This document shows positions 61,191 through 64,000 of a stretch of DNA of 64,000 nt, one piece after another. Source of the stretch: Apostichopus japonicus (lineage: Eukaryota > Echinodermata > Holothuroidea > Aspidochirotida > Stichopodidae); the NCBI RefSeq assembly GCF_037975245.1, contig NC_092565.1, forward strand, positions 23,269,499 to 23,333,498, written 5' to 3'. A model generated the notes under the pieces. The model was not told where the DNA came from. It did no database searches and saw nothing but the letters and a program-made list of their open reading frames with translations. Both the position numbers and the translations under genes were made by a program. Position 1 is the stretch's first letter; the number at the start of each line of letters is the position of its first letter.

Positions 61191-62523
61191 CACGAGTGTG
61201 AAAGTGGTGGGGAAGAGGTTATCCACCACTCTTTTTTTTTAGAATGTGAAGCAACATTTAAAGAGAGAGTTGTCATATATTTCTACTTGAATCGTCAAAC
61301 AATAAATTAAACCTTAACAATTAAAATGATCTTCATAATTTCAACTTTCACGAGGAACGCTCACAGTTTGTGATGAGATGGTAGTGAGAGAGGAAGGGGA
61401 GATGCATGGTAGCAAAAGTGGATCCATCATCCACTGTTATCAATTGTCTTAAAACAAAACCAGCTGCAAAATGAGACATCCTTTGGGTAATCTCACCCAA
61501 AGTTGACAAGGACAGTATGCAATATTTACAGCATGAACGAGACTTATTGGGTAATAATATCAATTTCCCTTTATCTCACTGGGAGAAGTTCAGCCCAAAT
61601 GTGCACCTGTTTCAAACTTCAATAGGATTTAATAGAATTTTATGCAAAACTATTCAAGTGGTGCAGACACCAGGCAGAGGTCATCTATTGTTTCCATTGT
61701 TTGCCCAGAATTTTTCTTCTTTTGTCTACGTTTAAAATCATAATCAACTCTACCAATCTGTAGCATATATGGTTACTGAGCAAACTCCTACCCATCTAGC
61801 AGTGAAAATCGCTCTACTATTTAACAGTAATAACAGCTCAGTTATAGGTTCAAACAGTAGTGTCACCACAGGTGAAGGTGGGAATCTTAGGAAAGTTTAC
61901 CTATTTATTCTCAACAATGTAGAAACTTGCTTAATTTGTCTGTAGTTTGCAGGGGCAGTGAAAAAATCTCAAAAGTGCCCTTTTAATAAATAGGATGTGC
62001 CCACTTTTGAAAAATCACGCTCTGATTTTCCATTTATTGCAATTAAAATTGACATTATTATTGAACATTATTGAAACAATGCCCTTTTGTTGACAATTTC
62101 AATAAAATTATACGTGAAAAAAGTGCACAGTTGTTGAAAACTTGACGAAAGAACATTCAATCAAAAAGTTCCCTTTTTATAAAAATAAATTTTTTTTTAA
62201 AATTTACAAATACTGGAATTTGTAGTACCGAATGAACAGATGATCCATTTGTCGGAAGGTTTTAAGCTTTAATGTAACCTTTTGCCTCCTCAATCAAAGT
62301 CACATGTCCCTCCCCCCCCCCCAGCTCCTCCAAGTTTGTGCCCCATCACCCCAGATTGAACCTACTTCTGCAACCCCTGATATTAAATCTTATCAATAAA
62401 TAACTTTACTATTAAACTGACTGTGAGACCACAGTTTAGCCCTTCCCCTCCTAGCTACTTTACAAGTTCATCAAATTTAATTCATGCTTGGAGATCAATC
62501 ACTCATAAAATTTTTGCTAACTA

Positions 62524-62695
62524 AACGTGTAGTTTTCTTCCTGGGTGGTAGATTCGGAAGGAGGTGTATGTGGTCAGTGCCAGGGGAGCGAGGGCGCAGT
62601 GCTAAAACGTTCCAATGTGTAGTTAGGTAAATAGGGGGAAAGTGCAGATGTGGAGTGGGGAGACAGGTAAGAGAGGAGCGAAGTAAATAACAAAA
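62524..62695 (+). repeat. Divergent interspersed repeat, copy D
   Basis: Contains cagtgctaaaacgttcc, aaagtgcagatgtgg, ggggagacaggtaag and gagcgaagtaaat in the same order and spacing as copies A and B. Confidence 0.5.
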
Positions 62696-62972
62696 CTCTC
62701 TTCGAGCCGTGACTCTTTCATCCTCCCCCTGCCCCCACCCTCCCAATTTATGTCACATTTTGAAGGTTCAGCTTTCCACTGTACGGCACCTGTAACTTAG
62801 AGACTACTTGTATACCTTTTTTTTCTTTTCTGGAAGGTTCTACTCACCCATTACACACCAAATCAAACTCAGAGCACTGGGTTCAACACTGTGCTCGTTG
62901 TCAAGTATGATAAGTGTTTCAGAAGGTTTGAATGGTAGCATTACCAACCAAATACAAAGAAATACTTTTCGG

Positions 62973-63305
62973 GAGTGCGTTGTGTTCAAGAGGTTTAAGG
63001 CAGTGGACTTGTGATCTAAGGATTACAGATTCAATTCCTGGCCAAATCATTGCGTTGTGTCCTTGGGCAAGACACTTAATCTCCATTGCCTCTCTTCACC
63101 CAGGTGTATAAATGGGGACCTGTGAGATAAAACTGTCAGCCAGGCGCTGTTTAGCTGCTGCCATGTGGAGGGGTTGTCTCTATGTTTGACAGGTTATCGT
63201 TGACCAGGGTAATATTGTGATGCGCCTTGAGCACCATTATCGGTGGATATGTCTGCTCTTTAAAAATCCTCAAAGTTATTTTTTTAATAATTATTATTAT
63301 TCTAG
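62973..63305 (+). mobile_element. tRNA-derived SINE
   Basis: The head resembles a Ser/Leu-type tRNA: A-box-like tgttcaagaggtttaagg (62983-63000) and B-box-like gattcaattcc (63028-63038), the two internal RNA polymerase III promoter elements. The body contains gttgtgtccttgggcaagac and tgcctctcttcacccaggtg, a segment I associate with deuterostome SINEs. The tail has tgatgcgccttgagcacc-type sequence, resembling LINE 3' ends, and finishes in a TAATAATTATTATTATT microsatellite. It is not a functional tRNA gene, since the acceptor stem and anticodon arm are not intact. Ends are approximate. Confidence 0.7.
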
Positions 63306-64000
63306 ACAACATATATATAATAATTGGGGTAAATGCCATTCATAAGTGGTGCATGCCCTGGCATTCATCTCCTTATGTAAAACAGAATAAACTTGGTGAC
63401 CCTTGGAATCACAATCATAAAACAGATAGTATCAGCAATAAATTTTAGGGTTATAGAGCTTCTTATATAATATAAATAGGGTCACTTATGGCTTGCACAG
63501 GCAATTTGGTTCCAGTATATACCAACATGAGAGTTTCTTCAAACATGAGACAAATATGATGTCCTTCACAATTTATCAAAGATACTGTAGTGTAAAGACT
63601 AGTTTGTACCAACACCTGCTTGATAAATGATATGGGCCTGTAACAGGAGGGTAAAGTTTCATTTTAAATCAAATGTAGCCATTTCTACCTAAGGAAGCAG
63701 GAAAAGACACAGAATAAACCAGGGGACTATAGTGGAATACAGAAATGACTTCAGCCTAAGGGGGCGAGGGGGCAGGGGGGTGGACCCCTGACCTGGCACC
63801 ACCCTCCCCTGGGCTTGTAAGAATGCATACATGACATAAATAATGACCCAAGAGGCCAATGTTACCAGCTGTAGTGGTTAGCATTTGAGCACATTAAGTA
63901 CTCCACTATAGAGTGGATCGTCTATATAACAGTGAATACACCATTGATATAAACTATCTGGTACCACTACCTTCCTCTACTTCCCCAACCTACAGTATAA
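63306..64000. other. Right-end DNA, no gene seen
   Basis: No supported coding or RNA gene. A G-rich/C-rich patch lies at 63.76-63.81 kb. Confidence 0.5.

Larger units (their letters stand above)
60792..62972. other. Upstream of first seen PANK exon; no exon identified
   Basis: Expected to be intronic or 5' flanking DNA of PANK. No N-terminal PANK exon could be recognised. Contains a G-rich tract at 61134-61190, interspersed repeat copy D and several C-rich runs (62.31 kb). Confidence 0.5.

Noticed and set aside
62983-63045. Functional tRNA gene
   Set aside because: Has A- and B-box-like sequences but no intact cloverleaf, and continues into a SINE body and tail.

Overview
This is eukaryotic nuclear DNA: AT-rich, intron-dense and full of simple repeats and degraded mobile elements, with long G/C homopolymer tracts. 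Proteins were assembled by hand from exons bounded by GT/AG. Gene content (BUB3, major vault protein, a PANK1/2/3-type pantothenate kinase) plus a tRNA-headed SINE and LINE tails of the kind common in marine invertebrates suggest a marine deuterostome invertebrate, most likely an echinoderm. The phylum is inference only.

Layout. 1-62: possible 3' end of one exon of a gene running off the left edge. 63-16.3 kb: no recognisable gene; simple repeats, a complete 1264-bp non-autonomous hAT-like element (11297-12560, perfect 8-bp target duplication) and a 5'-truncated LINE tail (about 15.59-15.99 kb). 16.36-22.25 kb, minus: BUB3, six coding exons, 327 aa. 22.3-24.5 kb: head-to-head interval, likely shared promoter. 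24.54-45.76 kb, plus: MVP, 25 exons giving 863 aa. Its introns hold a LINE relic, a TTAA-flanked MITE, a broken mobile-element-type gene on the opposite strand, and minisatellites. 45.8-54.3 kb: intergenic, with a second, inverted MITE copy and a 17-bp satellite array. 54.69-60.79 kb, minus: pantothenate kinase, six exons seen, 397 aa from the first visible Met; an upstream exon is probably missing. One of its introns is mostly tandem repeat: a 1.25-kb 42-bp VNTR, and a 187-bp array that copies the 3' end of the upstream coding exon together with its splice donor. 60.8-64 kb: upstream DNA with a G-rich tract and a tRNA-derived SINE.

The three genes share no pathway: BUB3 is a spindle-checkpoint WD40 protein, MVP builds the vault particle shell, and PANK starts coenzyme A synthesis. 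BUB3 and MVP are divergent; MVP and PANK are convergent. No new molecular system is evident. The most interesting structures are the exon-derived 187-bp array, the PANK 3'UTR repeat that begins at the stop codon, and the broken nested gene.
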